Assembly: GCF_003668875.1 (NCBI RefSeq)
Contig: NZ_RAWM01000026.1
Coordinates: 1 to 64,000 of the forward strand
DNA length: 64,000 nt
DNA from: Corallococcus interemptor
Lineage (GTDB): Bacteria > Myxococcota > Myxococcia > Myxococcales > Myxococcaceae
Direction of reading: 5' to 3'
In this document: positions 62,246 through 64,000 of the stretch, piece after piece
Numbering within the stretch: position 1 is the first letter of the stretch
How the letters are laid out: each line of letters begins with the position of its first letter
The notes under the pieces: generated by a model
Told to the model about the DNA's origin: nothing
What the model saw: only the letters and a program-made list of their open reading frames with translations
Databases searched by the model: none
Made by a program: the position numbers and the translations under genes

Positions 62246-64000
62246 ATGGCCGCCCCCTGCCCCCACTGCGGTAGTACCGAAGGTCAAGACCACCTGTGCG
62301 CGGCGCAGAGCCTCCAGCTCCTGGGCCAGGTGCTGGACGGCCGCTACAAGATTGAGAGCGTCCTGGGCCAGGGCGGCATGGGCATGGTGTTCCGGGCGAC
62401 GCAGACGTCCGTGCAACGCCCGGTGGCGGTGAAGACGCTCAACCCGTCGCTGGCCGCGGCGCCCCAGTTCTTCGAGCGCTTCCGGCGCGAGGCGGAGATC
62501 GCCAGCCGGCTGCGCCACCCGAACGTCATCACCATCTTCGACTTCGGCCGGGCGGCGGACGGCACCTGCTACTACGTGATGGAGCTCCTCAAGGGGGAGA
62601 GCCTCAAGGAGCTGGTGAAGCGCGAAGGGCCCATGACGCTGCGCCGCGCGGTGAACCTGCTGGAGCAGGCCACGCTGGGGCTGGCACACGCGCATGAAGA
62701 GGGTTGCGTCCACCGCGACCTGAAGCCGCACAACATCATGGTCCAGGCGCTCGACGGGAAGGACTTCGTCAAGGTGCTGGACTTCGGTCTGGTGAAGGCG
62801 CTGGAGCAGGACGAGGAGGAGCAGCTGACCTCCACGGGCCAGGTGCTGGGCACCCCGCAGTACATGCCGCCCGAGCAGGCCGGCGGCGAGTCCGTGGACC
62901 AGCGCTCCGACCTCTACTCGATGGCGGGCGTGCTCTACTTCTGCCTCACGGGCAGCTCGCCCTATGGCGCCAACACGGTGCGCAAGGCGCTCACGGCGTC
63001 GCTGACGCAGCCCGTGCCCCCGGTGAACAGCAAGCGCCAGGGCGCGCCGGTGCCGCCGGAGCTGGACGCCTTCTTCGCCAAGGCGCTCGCGCCGGAGAAG
63101 GAGGACCGGTACCAGAACGCGCAGGAGTTCATCGACGCGCTGCTGGACGCGGTGGAGGGCCTGTCCGCCGACGAGCTGGGCGCGCACCCCACGGGTGGCG
63201 TCCCCGGCGCGGAGCGTGGCACGGGCAGCCGCAGCCGCGCGGGTTCGGGAAGCCGCGCGGGTTCGGGCAGCCGGCTGGGCTCTGGGAGCCGCGCGGGCCG
63301 TGCGCCGGCCACGGGCAGGACAGGTTCGCGCGTGGGCATGGCCCCGCCACGGGGGACCACGCCGGCGGGAGCACAGGCGCCCGCGCCGCGTGGGACGTCC
63401 AACGCGAACAGCCCGGCGCCGGTGGCCGCGAGCCGGTCCCGCCCCCCTGCCCCCCGCGCCGTGGAGCCGGAGTCGGAGCTTCCGCCGCCGCCCAAGGGCA
63501 TGTCCGGGGGCGTGAAGGCGGCCATCATCGGAGTGCCGCTGCTGCTGATTGGCGCGGGCGTGGCGTTCGTGATGGCGAAGGGCGAAGGCGAGATGGCTCC
63601 GGTCTCAGGCCCCGTGGCGGTGATGCAGCCGAGGGTGCCCGTGGAGGCACCGCCCACGCGAGTGCAGGAGCCCCCGGCGACGCCTCCTCCGGCGGCGCTG
63701 CCGCAGGACGTGACGGTGGAGTTCACCTCCACGCCGTCCGGCGCGGCCATCTTCGACGGGGAGGCGCAGATTGGCACCACGCCCACGAAGCTGATGCTCC
63801 CGCGAGAGAAGGCTTCCGTGCTGCGCTTCAAGCTCGCGGGGCACCAGGACCAGGAGAAGCGGCTGGACTACAGCCGGCTCGCGGACACGGCGGAGCAGCA
63901 CGTGAGCGTGCGCCTGGATCCGGTGCGCGCCGCGCCGCCGCCCCGGCCCACCAAGCCCGCGAAGACCGGTGGCAGCGACCCGGGCATCGGCGTGTTCGAG
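62246..64000 (+). CDS. Serine/threonine protein kinase with PEGA domain, partial
   Basis: Open to the window end; 585 codons are visible. The N terminus has a small Cys/His motif (CPHCGS...DHLC). The kinase domain follows: GQGGMG at 41-46, Lys63 in VAVK, HRDLKPHN at 156-163, DFG at 179-181. After it comes a low-complexity segment with repeated GSGSRAG units (63234-63300), a membrane helix at about 425-445, then a PEGA-type periplasmic domain (VEFTSTPSGAAIFDGE). The end of the protein lies beyond the window. Confidence 0.92.
   Translation, partial: MAAPCPHCGSTEGQDHLCAAQSLQLLGQVLDGRYKIESVLGQGGMGMVFRATQTSVQRPVAVKTLNPSLAAAPQFFERFRREAEIASRLRHPNVITIFDFGRAADGTCYYVMELLKGESLKELVKREGPMTLRRAVNLLEQATLGLAHAHEEGCVHRDLKPHNIMVQALDGKDFVKVLDFGLVKALEQDEEEQLTSTGQVLGTPQYMPPEQAGGESVDQRSDLYSMAGVLYFCLTGSSPYGANTVRKALTASLTQPVPPVNSKRQGAPVPPELDAFFAKALAPEKEDRYQNAQEFIDALLDAVEGLSADELGAHPTGGVPGAERGTGSRSRAGSGSRAGSGSRLGSGSRAGRAPATGRTGSRVGMAPPRGTTPAGAQAPAPRGTSNANSPAPVAASRSRPPAPRAVEPESELPPPPKGMSGGVKAAIIGVPLLLIGAGVAFVMAKGEGEMAPVSGPVAVMQPRVPVEAPPTRVQEPPATPPPAALPQDVTVEFTSTPSGAAIFDGEAQIGTTPTKLMLPREKASVLRFKLAGHQDQEKRLDYSRLADTAEQHVSVRLDPVRAAPPPRPTKPAKTGGSDPGIGVFE
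63234..63300 (+). repeat. Short tandem repeat in kinase gene
   Basis: Imperfect copies of a roughly 18-base unit encoding GSRAGS-type residues occur in tandem (AGCCGCGCGGGTTCGGG and variants), between kinase domain and membrane helix. Likely variable in length between strains. Confidence 0.6.

Overview
The window is about 70 percent GC, densely coded, and carries a myxobacterial gene set: a complete eight-gene nfs-type envelope machine, serine/threonine kinases next to other signalling genes, a sigma-54 activator, an RpoH-type sigma factor and many secreted lipoproteins and TPR proteins. It fits chromosomal DNA of a Myxococcaceae member such as Corallococcus or Myxococcus. No rRNA, tRNA, CRISPR array, intact insertion sequence or phage block is visible.

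Layout. 1-3.2 kb, minus strand: cation efflux gene, an unrecognised barrel-like protein, rsmD, coaD. 3.3-5.8 kb: a PocR-domain sigma-54 activator translationally coupled to an alpha/beta hydrolase. 6.0-9.9 kb: typA, a DUF3224 protein, and an AraC regulator coupled to an amino-acid racemase. 9.9-22.1 kb, minus strand: eight genes in nfsA-to-nfsH order (outer-membrane barrels, TPR proteins, a lipoprotein, an FHA/TonB-like inner-membrane protein). In Myxococcus these proteins work with the AglRQS motor to build the spore coat; they are paralogues of the Glt gliding machine. Hairpins lie at the C/D, E/F and G/H boundaries. 22.4-23.1 kb: rplC standing alone with its own promoter. 23.2-26.0 kb: a coiled-coil protein, a ferritin-like protein, HupE, a zinc-ribbon protein and a 52-residue membrane protein.

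26.3-31.8 kb, plus strand: a lytic transglycosylase behind a sigma-54-type promoter, a STAS protein, and the MoxR / DUF58 / transglutaminase operon. 32.1-39.2 kb: an RpoH-like sigma factor, also behind a sigma-54-type promoter; an OPT transporter; a Bor-like lipoprotein; and a HEAT protein plus HD-GYP-like protein that appear to share an N-terminal domain. 39.2-45.7 kb, minus strand: RluD, a small conserved protein, a J-domain/HTH protein coupled to a MinD-like ATPase, an HNH nuclease, selA and a VOC protein. 45.8-51.7 kb: a cysteine-rich lipoprotein of unusual composition, a Ser/Thr kinase with an ODP-type metallo-beta-lactamase-fold protein, a secreted VPS62-like protein and an APC transporter. 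51.9-64.0 kb: an Slt-type transglycosylase, a membrane histidine kinase, a zinc-ribbon protein, an M35-type metalloprotease with C-terminal repeats, a stand-alone GspC-like protein, an ABC-F ATPase and a Ser/Thr kinase cut by the window end.

Themes. Much of the window builds, remodels or senses the envelope (nfs, two transglycosylases, transglutaminase, GspC, lipoproteins). Two sigma-54-type promoters suggest developmental or stress control. Several genes have a -10-like hexamer 7-12 bases before the start codon and no Shine-Dalgarno, which points to leaderless mRNAs. Domain and family assignments come from reading the translated sequences; no database search was run.
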